Origin: Geodermatophilus obscurus
Lineage (GTDB): Bacteria > Actinomycetota > Actinomycetes > Mycobacteriales > Geodermatophilaceae
Reading direction: 5' to 3'
Length of the DNA stretch: 64,000 nt
NCBI RefSeq assembly: GCF_900115395.1
Contig: NZ_FOWE01000005.1
Coordinates: 62,001-126,000 of the forward strand
In this document: piece after piece, positions 1 to 7,900 of the stretch
Position numbering within the stretch: position 1 is the stretch's first letter
Layout of the letters: every line of letters starts with the position of its first letter
Position numbers and translations under genes: made by a program
Notes under the pieces: generated by a model
The model's input: the letters and a program-made list of their open reading frames with translations, nothing else
Told to the model about the DNA's origin: nothing
The model's database searches: none

Positions 1-267
1 CATCGCCTGCTGGTGGTGGATCGAGGCGACGCACGAGCCCGACGGCGCCACGACGGCCTCGGCGCCGGCGAAGGCGCGCACGTGGTTGGCCACGATCGGC
101 ACCGCCTCGCGCCGGTAGCCGGTGTTGACGTGCATCTGCCCGCAGCAGGCCTGCGTCGGCGGCACGACCACCTCGTGGCCCAGCCGCTCCAGCAGCACCG
201 CGGTCGCCCGCGCCACCTGGGGCACCACGGTGTCGACCAGGCAGGTGGCGAACAGCGCGACCCTCAC
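1..267 (-). CDS. lutA: L-lactate utilization (Fe-S) protein LutA/LldE, N-terminal part (cut by window edge)
   Basis: Only the first 89 codons are inside the window. The protein opens VRVALFATCLVDTVVPQV and carries a cysteine-rich CCG-type motif QACCGQMHVNTGY, followed by a PSGSC motif, the pattern of LutA/LldE/GlpC-like cluster-binding subunits. In this family LutA works with LutB and LutC to oxidise L-lactate to pyruvate. The GTG start overlaps the stop of the upstream LacI gene by 4 nt (GTGA), so translation is probably coupled. The context makes sense: the bifunctional rhamnose enzyme nearby makes L-lactate from lactaldehyde. lutB and lutC would lie beyond the left edge. Confidence 0.85.
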   Translation of the reverse strand, partial: MRVALFATCLVDTVVPQVARATAVLLERLGHEVVVPPTQACCGQMHVNTGYRREAVPIVANHVRAFAGAEAVVAPSGSCVASIHHQQAM

Positions 268-1307
268 GGGCCCTCCTCCCGGTCGGCCGTCCTGTCGCGG
301 CGGACCATGCTCGACTCGCGGACGACGAGCGTCGGCTCGAAGACCTCCTGCACGTGCACGTGTCCGTCCCCGCGGGCCTCGTCGAGCAGCAGTTCCGCGG
401 CCCGCGAGCCGAGGGCCTGGCGCGGCTTGCGCACCGAGGTCAGCGGCACCGCGGCGGCCGCGGCGAAGTCGATGTCGTCGTACCCCACGATGGCGAACTC
501 GTCGGGTACCCGCACCCCCTGGCGCACCATCTCCTGCAGCACGCCGAGCGCCATGAGGTCGTTGGCGCACACCGCGGCGGTGGGCCGGTGGGCGGCGGGC
601 ATCCCGACGATGCGGGCGGCGGCCTCGCGGCCGGCCGCCACGGTGAGCGCCTCGGTGGAGAGGACGACGAGCGCGTCGTCGCTGCCGGTGGCCTCCCGGA
701 CGACGGCCTGCACGCCGGCGAGCCGCTCCTGCACCTGCGGCAGGTCCGAGGCGCCGCCGATGAAGGCGATCCGCCGGTGCCCGCGCTCGAGCAGGTGCCC
801 GCCGGCCAGCCGGCCGCCGAGGACGTCGTCGACGGCGACCGCGCACTGGTCGGCCGACGGCGCCCGGCGGTCGACCAGCACCACCGGCACGCCCCGGCGG
901 CGCAGCGTCTGCAGGTGCGGGTTCAGCTCGCCGGTGGGGGTGATGAGCACGCCCTGCACCCGCTGCTCGGCGAGCACGTCGAGGTGGGCGCTCTCCTTCT
1001 CCGGGCGGTCGTCGGAGTTGCAGAGGAACACCGCCAGGCCGGCCCTGTTGGCGACGTCCTCGACGCCGCGGGCGACGTCGGTGAAGAACGGGTTGGCGAT
1101 GTCGAGCACGACCAGGCCGATGGTGCGGCTGTGCCCGGCGCGCAGGTGACGGGCCGACTCGTTGCGCACGAAGCCCAGGACGGCGATCGCCGACAGCACC
1201 CGCTCGCGGGTCGGCGCGCTCACCACGTCGGGCCGGTTGAGGACGTTGCTGACCGTCCCGACCGAGACCCCGGCACGCTCGGCGACGTCGCGGATGCTCG
1301 CGGCCAC
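264..1307 (-). CDS. LacI-family transcriptional regulator of the rhamnose operon
   Basis: A 347-residue LacI-type repressor. The N-terminal helix-turn-helix reads SIRDVAERAGVSVGTVSNVLN, followed by the hinge and a periplasmic-binding-protein-like effector domain (GLVVLDIANPFFTDV, IVGYDDIDFAAAA). I chose the GTG at 1305-1307 because GGGAGGAG lies 5 nt upstream. A longer in-frame ATG at 1346 has no such site and would add a Pro-rich tail. It diverges from rhaMIEWB, and two LacI-type half-symmetric operators lie in the shared intergenic region, so it very likely represses both directions. The inducer, probably L-rhamnose or L-rhamnulose, is inferred from context only. Confidence 0.9.
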   Translation of the reverse strand: MAASIRDVAERAGVSVGTVSNVLNRPDVVSAPTRERVLSAIAVLGFVRNESARHLRAGHSRTIGLVVLDIANPFFTDVARGVEDVANRAGLAVFLCNSDDRPEKESAHLDVLAEQRVQGVLITPTGELNPHLQTLRRRGVPVVLVDRRAPSADQCAVAVDDVLGGRLAGGHLLERGHRRIAFIGGASDLPQVQERLAGVQAVVREATGSDDALVVLSTEALTVAAGREAAARIVGMPAAHRPTAAVCANDLMALGVLQEMVRQGVRVPDEFAIVGYDDIDFAAAAAVPLTSVRKPRQALGSRAAELLLDEARGDGHVHVQEVFEPTLVVRESSMVRRDRTADREEGP

Positions 1308-1376
1308 GGCGTCTCCTCCCGGGGGTCGGGGCTCGGGACGGGACACCGTCCGGTGCCGTGATGGTCGTCGCTGTCC

Positions 1377-1388
1377 TGAAACGTGTCA
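1377..1388. promoter_or_regulatory. Candidate LacI-type operator (distal)
   Basis: TGAAACGTGTCA is a near-palindrome with a central CG, matching the second site at 1486 in the consensus TGAAWCGTKTCA. On the minus strand its right side overlaps a TTGACA (1384-1389) that could be the -35 of the LacI-lutA promoter. Occupancy there would give autoregulation. Confidence 0.55.
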
Positions 1389-1420
1389 AACACCCGTCAC
1401 GAGCCGTAGGGGACCGCCGC

Positions 1421-1436
1421 GGTGTCTCATGACACC
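1421..1436. repeat. Inverted repeat between LacI and rhaM
   Basis: GGTGTCTCATGACACC has perfect 6-bp arms around a 4-nt centre. It sits just upstream of the rhaM -35 hexamer, so it could be a third protein-binding site (for example a CRP-like or second regulator site). Its sequence differs from the two LacI-type sites. Confidence 0.4.
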
Positions 1437-1438
1437 GA

Positions 1439-1468
1439 TTGACACGGTCCCGAGCGGCGTCCTATGGT
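1439..1468 (+). promoter_or_regulatory. Predicted sigma-70-type promoter of rhaM-rhaI-rhaEW-rhaB
   Basis: A perfect -35 TTGACA (1439-1444) and a -10 TATGGT (1463-1468) are separated by 18 nt. The predicted start of transcription is near 1475. The operator at 1486-1497 would then sit just downstream of the start, a classic roadblock or repression position. Confidence 0.6.
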
Positions 1469-1485
1469 CCAGGCCACAGCGTCGC

Positions 1486-1497
1486 TGAATCGTTTCA
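1486..1497. promoter_or_regulatory. Candidate LacI-type operator (proximal to rhaM)
   Basis: TGAATCGTTTCA is close to a perfect LacI-type palindrome (TGAA-CG-TTCA). It lies 18 nt before the rhaM start and just downstream of the predicted promoter. It shares its consensus with the site at 1377, about 109 nt away. Confidence 0.6.
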
Positions 1498-1514
1498 CGG
1501 CAGGAAGGGCCGGC

Positions 1515-1877
1515 ATGTCACGTGCCTGCTTCACCCTCCAGGTCCGCCCCGACCGGCTGGCCGAGTACCGCGCACGGCACGCCGCCGTCTGGCCGGAGAT
1601 GCTGCGCGCGCTGCGCGACGCCGGCTGGGGGGAGTACCTGCTCTACCTGCGCGACGACGGCCTGCTGGTCGGCGTCGTGGAGACCGACGACCTCGCGGCC
1701 GCCCAGGCGGCCGTGGACGCCACCGAGGTGAGCGGCCGCTGGGAGGCCGAGATGGCGCCCTTCTTCACCACCGGCGACGGCCGTGGCAAGGCCACGCTCG
1801 ACCTGGTCTTCGACCTCGACGCCCAGCTCGCCGCCGCCGGCGAGCACCCTCCCCGTCCGAACGGAGACGCCCCGTGA
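1515..1877 (+). CDS. rhaM: L-rhamnose mutarotase RhaM
   Basis: Interconverts the alpha and beta anomers of L-rhamnose in the cytoplasm so that the isomerase receives its preferred form. At 120 residues it is a little longer than the usual ~104-residue family member because of a C-terminal tail. Family hallmarks are visible: ACFTLQVRPDRLAEYRARH with the conserved His, the HAAVWPEM segment, and a Trp-containing region near residue 75. The ATG at 1515 has AGGAAGG about 8 nt upstream. An earlier in-frame ATG at 1464 overlaps the predicted -10 and is rejected. It is the first gene of the rhamnose operon and overlaps rhaI by 4 nt. Confidence 0.9.
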   Translation: MSRACFTLQVRPDRLAEYRARHAAVWPEMLRALRDAGWGEYLLYLRDDGLLVGVVETDDLAAAQAAVDATEVSGRWEAEMAPFFTTGDGRGKATLDLVFDLDAQLAAAGEHPPRPNGDAP

Positions 1878-3043
1878 CCACCGACCTCCGCGCCCGCGCG
1901 CTCGCCGCGCTGGCCGACCAGACGATCGAGCTGCCCTCCTGGGCGTTCGGCAACTCCGGCACCCGCTTCAAGGTGTTCGGCCAGCCCGGCGTGGCCCGCG
2001 ACCCGTTCGAGAAGATCGAGGACGCCGCCCAGGTGCACCGCTACACCGGCGCCGCGCCGCGAGTGTCGCTGCACGTCCCGTGGGACCTCGTCGACGACTT
2101 TGCCAAGCTCGCCGCGCACGCCGCCGACCTCGGCGTCTCGATCGGGGCGATCAACTCCAACCTCTTCCAGGACGACGACTACCGGCTCGGGTCGCTGACC
2201 CATCCGGACGAGGCCGTGCGGGACAAGGCGATCGCCCACCACGCGCAGTGCGTCGACGTCATGCGCGCCACCGGCTCGACCGACCTGAAGTTGTGGCTGC
2301 CCGACGGCACCAACTATGCCGGCCAGGACGACCTGCGCGGCCGCCAGGAGCGCCTCGCCGACTCGCTGCAGCAGGTCTACGCCCTGCTCGACCCGGGCCA
2401 CCGGCTGCTGCTCGAGTACAAGTTCTACGAGCCGTACTTCTACGCGATGGACATCCCCGACTGGGGCACCTCGCTGCTGCACTGCATGGCCCTCGGCGAG
2501 CAGGCGACGGTCGTGCTCGACACCGGCCACCACGCGCCGGGCACCAACATCGAGTTCATCGTCATGCAGCTGCTGCGGGTGGGCCGCCTGGGTGCGTTCG
2601 ACTTCAACTCGCGCTACTACGGCGACGACGACCTGATCGTCGGGTCGGCCGACCCGTTCCAGCTGTTCCGGATCATGAACGAGATCGTCGCCGCGGACGC
2701 GCTGCTCGGCGCGGGCGTCAACTTCATGCTCGACCAGTGCCACAACATCGAGCCGAAGATCCCCGGGCAGATCCGCTCGGTGATGAACGTGCAGGAGGCC
2801 ACGGCGAAGGCGCTGCTGGTCGACCGCGAGGCGCTCGCCGCGGCCCAGCGGTCCGGTGACGTGCTGGCCGCACACGGCGCGCTGACCGACGCCTTCAGCA
2901 CCGACGTCCGCCCCCTGCTCGCCGAGCTGCGAGAGTCGAAGGGCCTCGACGCCGACCCCTACGCCGCCTACGCCCGCTCCGGCCACCAGGAGCGCATCGC
3001 CCGCGAGCGCGTCGGCGGCACCCAGGCCGGCTGGGGCGCCTAG
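1874..3043 (+). CDS. rhaI: L-rhamnose isomerase (TIM-barrel, RhaI type)
   Basis: Converts L-rhamnose to L-rhamnulose. The 389-residue protein belongs to the xylose-isomerase-like TIM-barrel group rather than the E. coli RhaA sequence group. Metal-centre segments are visible at LLEYKFYEP (Glu181), VLDTGHHAPG (Asp216, His219) and FDFNSRYYGDDDL (Asp243 and following). The 35-residue spacing of Glu181 and Asp216 matches the known L-rhamnose isomerase pattern. The GTG start overlaps the rhaM stop (GTGA). The mutarotase and rhamnulose-processing neighbours fix the substrate assignment well. Confidence 0.92.
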   Translation: MTTDLRARALAALADQTIELPSWAFGNSGTRFKVFGQPGVARDPFEKIEDAAQVHRYTGAAPRVSLHVPWDLVDDFAKLAAHAADLGVSIGAINSNLFQDDDYRLGSLTHPDEAVRDKAIAHHAQCVDVMRATGSTDLKLWLPDGTNYAGQDDLRGRQERLADSLQQVYALLDPGHRLLLEYKFYEPYFYAMDIPDWGTSLLHCMALGEQATVVLDTGHHAPGTNIEFIVMQLLRVGRLGAFDFNSRYYGDDDLIVGSADPFQLFRIMNEIVAADALLGAGVNFMLDQCHNIEPKIPGQIRSVMNVQEATAKALLVDREALAAAQRSGDVLAAHGALTDAFSTDVRPLLAELRESKGLDADPYAAYARSGHQERIARERVGGTQAGWGA

Positions 3044-3062
3044 CCCCTCCTGCCTCCTCTCC

Positions 3063-3130
3063 CCGGCGAGATCACGTGATCTCGCACGGATCAGCCCCTC
3101 CCACCGTGCGAGATCCCGTGATCTCGCCGG
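3063..3130. repeat. Paired inverted repeat / large palindromic intergenic element
   Basis: GCGAGATCACGTGATCTCGC (3066-3085) is a perfect 20-bp palindrome. A second copy at 3108-3127 differs by one base. With their flanks the two copies are themselves inverted relative to each other (CCGGCGAG... and ...CTCGCCGG at the outer ends, GCACGG/CCGTGC inside), with a 14-nt centre. It lies inside the rhamnose operon, between rhaI and rhaEW. It could form a cruciform or RNA hairpin that tunes downstream expression, or be a mobile REP-like repeat. Confidence 0.8.
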
Positions 3131-3156
3131 GTCCAGGAACCCGGAAGGAACCACCC

Positions 3157-5193
3157 GTGACCAACCCCGTGGTCAGTGAGCTGCTGGGCCGGAGCAACCG
3201 GCTGGGCGCCGACCCGCGCAACACCAACTACGCCGGGGGCAACACCTCCGCCAAGGGCAGCGAGACCGACCCGGTGACCGGCCGGCCGGTCGAGCTGCTC
3301 TGGGTCAAGGGCTCCGGCGGCGACCTCGGCACGCTGCAGGAGTCCGGCCTGGCCGTGCTCCGGCTGGACCGGCTGCGCTCGCTGGTCGACGTCTACCCCG
3401 GCATCGACCGCGAGGACGAGATGGTCGCCGCCTTCGACTACTGCCTGCACGGCCGCGGCGGCGCCGCCCCGTCAATTGACACCGCCATGCACGGTCTCGT
3501 CGACGCCGCACACGTCGACCACCTGCACCCCGACTCCGGCATCGCATTGGCCACGGCGGCCGACGGCGAGGCGCTCACCCGCGAGTGCTTCGGCGACCGC
3601 GTCGTCTGGGTGCCGTGGCGCCGTCCCGGCTTCCAGCTCGGCCTCGACATCGCCGCCATCAAGGAGAAGAACCCGCAGGCCATCGGCTGCGTCCTCGGCG
3701 GGCACGGCATCACCGTGTGGGGGGCGACCAGCGAGGAGGCCGAGGCCAACTCCCTCGACGTCATCCGCACCGCCGAACGCTTCCTCGCCGAGCGGGGGGA
3801 GGCCGAGCCGTTCGGTGCCGTCGTCCCCGGCTACGAGGCGCTGCCCGAGACCGAGCGCCGCCGCCGCGCCGCCGAGCTCGCGCCGGTCATCCGCGGGCTG
3901 GCCTCCACCGACCGGCCGCAGGTCGGCAACTTCACCGACTCCGACGTCGTCCTGGAGTTCCTGTCGCGGGAGAAGCTGGCGCCCCTCGCGGCGCTGGGCA
4001 CCTCCTGCCCCGACCACTTCCTGCGCACCAAGGTCCGCCCCCTGGTGGTCGACCTGCCGGCGAGCGCCCCGGTCGAGGACGTCGTCGCGCGGCTGCGCGA
4101 GCTGCACGAGGAGTACCGCGCCGAGTACGCGGCCTACTACCAGCGGCACGCCACCCCCGACAGCCCGCCGATGCGCGGCGCCGACCCGGCGATCGTGCTG
4201 GTCCCGGGCGTAGGCATGTTCAGCTTCGGCGCGAACAAGCAGACCGCGCGCGTGGCCGGTGAGTTCTACGTCAACGCGATCAACGTCATGCGCGGCGCCG
4301 AGGCGGTGAGCACCTACGCCCCGATCGACGAGAGCGAGAAGTTCCGCATCGAGTACTGGGCGCTGGAGGAGGCCAAGCTCCACCGGATGCCGAAGTCCAA
4401 GCCGCTGGCCTCGCGCGTCGCGCTGGTGACCGGGGCGGCCAGCGGCATCGGCAAGGCCATCGCCGAGCGGCTGGCGCGCGAGGGCGCGTGCGTCGTCGTC
4501 GCCGACCTCGACCTGCAGAAGGCCACCGACGCCGCCGCCGGCATCGGCGGCGCCGACGTCGCGATCGGGGTGGCCGCCGACGTCAGCGACGCCGAGGCCG
4601 TGGCCACCGCCTTCCGCGAGGCCGTGCTGGCCTTCGGGGGCGTCGACCTGGTGGTGAACAACGCCGGCCTGTCGATCTCCAAGCCGCTGCTGGAGACCAC
4701 CGAGCAGGACTGGGACCTGCAGCACGACGTGATGGCCAAGGGCAGCTTCCTCGTCTCGCGCGAGGCCGCCCGGATCATGATCGAGCAGGGGATGGGCGGC
4801 GACGTCGTCTACATCTCCTCGAAGAACGCGGTGTTCGCCGGCCCGAGCAACATCGCGTACTCCTCCACCAAGGCCGACCAGGCGCACCAGGTCCGGCTGC
4901 TGGCCGCCGAGCTCGGCGAGCACCAGATCCGGGTCAACGGGATCAACCCCGACGGGGTCGTCCGCGGGTCGGGCATCTTCGCCGGCGGCTGGGGCGCCAA
5001 GCGCGCCGCGGTCTACGGGGTGCCGGAGGAGGAGCTGGGGCAGTTCTACGCCCAGCGGACGCTGCTCAAGCGCGAGGTGCTGCCCGAGCACGTCGCCGAC
5101 GCCGTCTTCGCCCTGACCGGCGGCGAGCTCTCCCGCACCACCGGTCTGCACGTCCCGGTCGACTCCGGCGTCGCGGCCGCGTTCCTGCGCTGA
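3157..5193 (+). CDS. rhaEW: Bifunctional rhamnulose-1-phosphate aldolase / L-lactaldehyde dehydrogenase
   Basis: A 678-residue two-domain enzyme. Residues 1 to about 410 are a class II aldolase (adducin-like) domain with the zinc-binding DHLHPD motif (His122, His124). It splits L-rhamnulose-1-phosphate into DHAP and L-lactaldehyde. Residues about 420 to 678 are an SDR dehydrogenase: TGAASGIG nucleotide loop at 425, NNAG near 501, catalytic Tyr568 in YSSTK. The SDR half is expected to oxidise lactaldehyde to L-lactate. The GTG at 3157 follows GGAAGGAA. A longer reading frame from 3076 runs through the palindromic repeat and is not used. The product L-lactate links to lutA at the left end. Confidence 0.93.
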   Translation: MTNPVVSELLGRSNRLGADPRNTNYAGGNTSAKGSETDPVTGRPVELLWVKGSGGDLGTLQESGLAVLRLDRLRSLVDVYPGIDREDEMVAAFDYCLHGRGGAAPSIDTAMHGLVDAAHVDHLHPDSGIALATAADGEALTRECFGDRVVWVPWRRPGFQLGLDIAAIKEKNPQAIGCVLGGHGITVWGATSEEAEANSLDVIRTAERFLAERGEAEPFGAVVPGYEALPETERRRRAAELAPVIRGLASTDRPQVGNFTDSDVVLEFLSREKLAPLAALGTSCPDHFLRTKVRPLVVDLPASAPVEDVVARLRELHEEYRAEYAAYYQRHATPDSPPMRGADPAIVLVPGVGMFSFGANKQTARVAGEFYVNAINVMRGAEAVSTYAPIDESEKFRIEYWALEEAKLHRMPKSKPLASRVALVTGAASGIGKAIAERLAREGACVVVADLDLQKATDAAAGIGGADVAIGVAADVSDAEAVATAFREAVLAFGGVDLVVNNAGLSISKPLLETTEQDWDLQHDVMAKGSFLVSREAARIMIEQGMGGDVVYISSKNAVFAGPSNIAYSSTKADQAHQVRLLAAELGEHQIRVNGINPDGVVRGSGIFAGGWGAKRAAVYGVPEEELGQFYAQRTLLKREVLPEHVADAVFALTGGELSRTTGLHVPVDSGVAAAFLR

Positions 5194-5224
5194 TGTCCGC
5201 CTTCCGCGCGCGAAAGGGGGATGG

Positions 5225-6691
5225 GTGAGCCGGGAGCTGACCCTCGCGGCCGTCGACCTGGGCGCCTCCAGCGGCCGGGTGATGACCGCGCGGGTCGGCC
5301 CGGGGCGGCTCGACCTCGCCGAGGTGCACCGGTTCCCGAACCGGCCGGTGCGCACGGCGGGCACGCTGCAGTGGGACGTGCTGTCCCTCTACGCCGGCGT
5401 CCTCGACGGCCTGCGCGCGGCCGGCCGCGAGAGCAGCGGCGTCGACGCCATCGGCATCGACAGCTGGGCGGTCGACGTCGGCCTGCTCGACGCCGACGGC
5501 GCGCTGCTGGGCAACCCGGTGCACTACCGCGACGCCCGGCACGGGACCGCGGTCCCGGCCGTGCACGCCGCCGTCCCGCCCGCGGAGCTCTACCGGGTCA
5601 ACGGGCTGCAGCACCTGCCGTTCAACACCGTGTTCCAGCTCGCCGCGATGCGCGGGACGGCGCGGTTCGCCGCGGCCCGGCAGGCGCTGCTGGTGCCCGA
5701 CCTGCTGGCGTACTGGCTCACCGGGGCCCGCGCCGCCGAGGTCACCAACGCCTCCACCACCGGGCTGCTCGACGCGACGACGCGGCAGTGGGCTCCCGGC
5801 CTGCTCGAGCGGCTCGAGCTGCCGCGCGACCTCCTGCCCGGCCTCGTGCAGCCGGGGGAGGAGGTCGGACGGCTCACCGCGGAGGTGCGCGCCGAGACCG
5901 GCCTGGGCGAGGTGCCGGTGATCGCCGTCGGGTCGCACGACACGGCCTCGGCGGTCGTGGGCGTGCCGGCGTCGTCGGACCGGTTCGCCTACGTCTCCTG
6001 CGGCACCTGGTCGCTGGTGGGCGTGGAGCTGGACGGGCCGGTGCTCACCGAGGCCGGGCGCGCCGCCGGGTTCACCAACGAGCTCGGCGTCGACGGCACG
6101 GTCCGCTACCTGCACAACGTGATGGGCCTGTGGCTGCTGCAGGAGTCGCTGCGCACGTGGGCCGCCTCCGGGCTGCCGGCGGACCTGCCCGACCTGCTCG
6201 CCGCCGCGGGACGGGTGCCGGCGTTCACCGCGGTGGTCGACGTGGACGACCCGCGGTTCCTGCCGCCCGGCGACGTGCCGGGCCGCCTCGCGCAGGCGTG
6301 CGGGGAGACCGGGCAGGCGCCGCCGCAGGGCCAGGCCGAGACGGTGCGCTGCATCGTCGACAGCCTGGCGCTGGCCTACCGCCGGACGGTGCGGCGGGCG
6401 CAGGAGCTGTCCGGCCGCGCGGTCGACGTCGTGCACCTGGTCGGCGGGGGAGCGCGCAACGCCCTGCTCTGCCAGCTCACCGCCGACGCCTGCGGGCTGC
6501 CGGTCCTCGCCGGTCCCGTCGAGGCCGCCGCGCTCGGCAACGCCCTCGTGCAGGCCCGGGCGCTCGGCGCGGTCACGGGTGGCCTGGGGGAGATGCGCCG
6601 GCTGCTGCGGGACACCCAGCAGCTGGTCGAGTACCGCCCCTCGGGTTCGGCCGCGGCCTGGGACGCCGCCGAGGCGCGCGTCGCCGGCTGA
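5225..6691 (+). CDS. rhaB: Rhamnulokinase
   Basis: A 488-residue FGGY-family sugar kinase, the same length as E. coli RhaB (489). It phosphorylates L-rhamnulose at C1 with ATP. Visible features are the N-terminal phosphate loop VDLGASSGRVM, the GIDSWAVDVG segment, and the putative catalytic base Asp239 in VGSHDTASAVVG, which aligns with Asp237 of E. coli RhaB. LVGGGARNALLCQ is the C-terminal nucleotide-binding region. The GTG start follows AAAGGGGGA, 31 nt after rhaEW, so it is the last gene of the rhamnose operon. A clear paralogue is encoded at 15713-17212. Confidence 0.9.
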   Translation: MSRELTLAAVDLGASSGRVMTARVGPGRLDLAEVHRFPNRPVRTAGTLQWDVLSLYAGVLDGLRAAGRESSGVDAIGIDSWAVDVGLLDADGALLGNPVHYRDARHGTAVPAVHAAVPPAELYRVNGLQHLPFNTVFQLAAMRGTARFAAARQALLVPDLLAYWLTGARAAEVTNASTTGLLDATTRQWAPGLLERLELPRDLLPGLVQPGEEVGRLTAEVRAETGLGEVPVIAVGSHDTASAVVGVPASSDRFAYVSCGTWSLVGVELDGPVLTEAGRAAGFTNELGVDGTVRYLHNVMGLWLLQESLRTWAASGLPADLPDLLAAAGRVPAFTAVVDVDDPRFLPPGDVPGRLAQACGETGQAPPQGQAETVRCIVDSLALAYRRTVRRAQELSGRAVDVVHLVGGGARNALLCQLTADACGLPVLAGPVEAAALGNALVQARALGAVTGGLGEMRRLLRDTQQLVEYRPSGSAAAWDAAEARVAG

Positions 6692-6995
6692 CCGGAACGC
6701 GGGGCCTCGTGCGCGTCCCGGCCGGGCGCGCGGCATCGGCCCACGGGCGGCGCCTCCGCCGGCCGGTGGGGAGGGGCCGTGACCGGTCCGGCGGAGCGTC
6801 GCCGACGGCGACCACGGCGACGACCTCGCCCACGAGGCCACCGCCGGCGGGCGACCGCAGCCGGCACCCCCGGCGCCCGCGGTGCCGCCCGCCAGGGCGG
6901 CCGGCGGCGACCCCGGAGACCCCGACCGTGACCCCCGCGACCCCGGCGGGGACCTCGGCCACGACGTGGTGCACCGCGCCTGACCGGCGTCCGGG
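6692..6995. other. Intergenic region between convergent operons; no gene supported
   Basis: About 300 nt between the ends of rhaB and the minus-strand epimerase gene. It is very GC-rich, with short reading frames of low-complexity Arg/Pro/Gly composition and no convincing ribosome binding sites or family motifs. A 7-bp hairpin (CCTGACC 6979-6985 / GGTCAGG 6994-7000) overlaps the end of the epimerase gene and could help terminate one or both operons. Nothing else stands out. Confidence 0.6.
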
Positions 6996-7868
6996 TCAGG
7001 GCCGCCCGGCGGCCGCCAGGCCGCGCTTGGTGAAGTCCAGCGCCTCGCGGGCCAGGGTGCGGTTGTCGGTCCAGAGGTTGCGCCAGATCGCCAGGTCGTT
7101 GGACAGCGTGCGGTGCACGACCTCGGAGGAGAACGACTCGAAGGTCACGATCCCGTCGTAGCCGACCTCGGTCAGCGCGCCGAAGAACTCCGCCCAGGGG
7201 ATGGTCCCGGTGCCCAGCGCACCGCGGTGGGACTCCCCGACGTGCACGTAGCCCAGCCGCCCGGCCGCGGCGGCCGCCCGCACCGCCTCGGTGAACGAGT
7301 GCTCCTCGATGTTCATGTGGTAGGTGTCGAGGTGGGCCATGACGTTGGGCCGGTCGACCGCGGCGATGAAGTCCAGCGTCTCCTGCGTGGTGTTGATGAC
7401 GTTGGTCTCGTAGCGGTTGCAGAACTCCAGGGCCAGCGTGATGCCCGAGGCGGCGGCCCGGTCGGCCAGCCACGCGATCGCCTCCTGGGAGTTGGCCCGG
7501 CCGCGCTCGGTGGCGGGCCCGGAGTACTTGCCGAGCCGGGAGTAGAGGACGCCGCACAGCACCGAGCCGCCGCTGTCACGCAGCACCGACAGTGCGGTCG
7601 CCAGGCGCTCCCGGCCCCGGGCGACGATGTCGGGGTCCTCGCTGGAGACGTCGGTGTCCTCGCTGAGCCCGAGGGAGGCGCTCACCTGCAGGCCGTGCTC
7701 CTCCAGCAGCCGCGCGGTCATGCCGGCGTCGAAGCCCGTCGGGTCGATCGGGGCGATCTCGATCAGGTCGTAGCCCGCCTCGGCGGTCGAGGCGATGGCG
7801 TGGCGGGCCTCGTCGGGGGACCAGCCCCCGGTCCAGACCAGCGCGTGGACGCCGTGGGTGATCGGCAT
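6996..7868 (-). CDS. Sugar (phosphate) isomerase/epimerase, ketose 3-epimerase-like TIM barrel
   Basis: 290 residues of the AP-endonuclease-2-like TIM-barrel family. The metal and catalytic residues of D-tagatose/D-psicose 3-epimerases are recognisable: Glu148 in LALEFCNRYET, Asp181 in HLDTYHMNIEE, His209 in GYVHVGES and Glu244 in VTFESFSSE. The spacing resembles Glu152/Asp185/His211/Glu246 of characterised epimerases. The ATG has AGGAGAGG just upstream. It is the last gene of a ten-gene minus-strand operon, 32 nt after an FGGY kinase. It probably epimerises a ketose at C3 before phosphorylation; the substrate is unknown. Confidence 0.8.
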   Translation of the reverse strand: MPITHGVHALVWTGGWSPDEARHAIASTAEAGYDLIEIAPIDPTGFDAGMTARLLEEHGLQVSASLGLSEDTDVSSEDPDIVARGRERLATALSVLRDSGGSVLCGVLYSRLGKYSGPATERGRANSQEAIAWLADRAAASGITLALEFCNRYETNVINTTQETLDFIAAVDRPNVMAHLDTYHMNIEEHSFTEAVRAAAAAGRLGYVHVGESHRGALGTGTIPWAEFFGALTEVGYDGIVTFESFSSEVVHRTLSNDLAIWRNLWTDNRTLAREALDFTKRGLAAAGRP

Positions 7869-7900
7869 GGGTCCTCTCCTCTTCCTCGGTGGGACACGGG

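Noticed and set aside
354..1361. Long plus-strand reading frame opposite the first LacI gene
   Set aside because: Shadow of the LacI gene: Gly/Val/His-rich composition with no family motifs, while the minus strand shows a full LacI protein.
1464..1514. Upstream ATG extension of rhaM
   Set aside because: It overlaps the predicted -10 and operator, and the ATG at 1515 has a proper ribosome binding site and the family N-terminus.
3472..5364. A 630-codon minus-strand frame opposite rhaEW
   Set aside because: High-GC third-codon-position artefact; the plus strand encodes a clear two-domain aldolase/SDR.
6573..6974. A 133-codon minus-strand frame in the rhaB/epimerase gap
   Set aside because: It overlaps the rhaB 3' end, has low-complexity composition and no ribosome binding site or recognisable domain.
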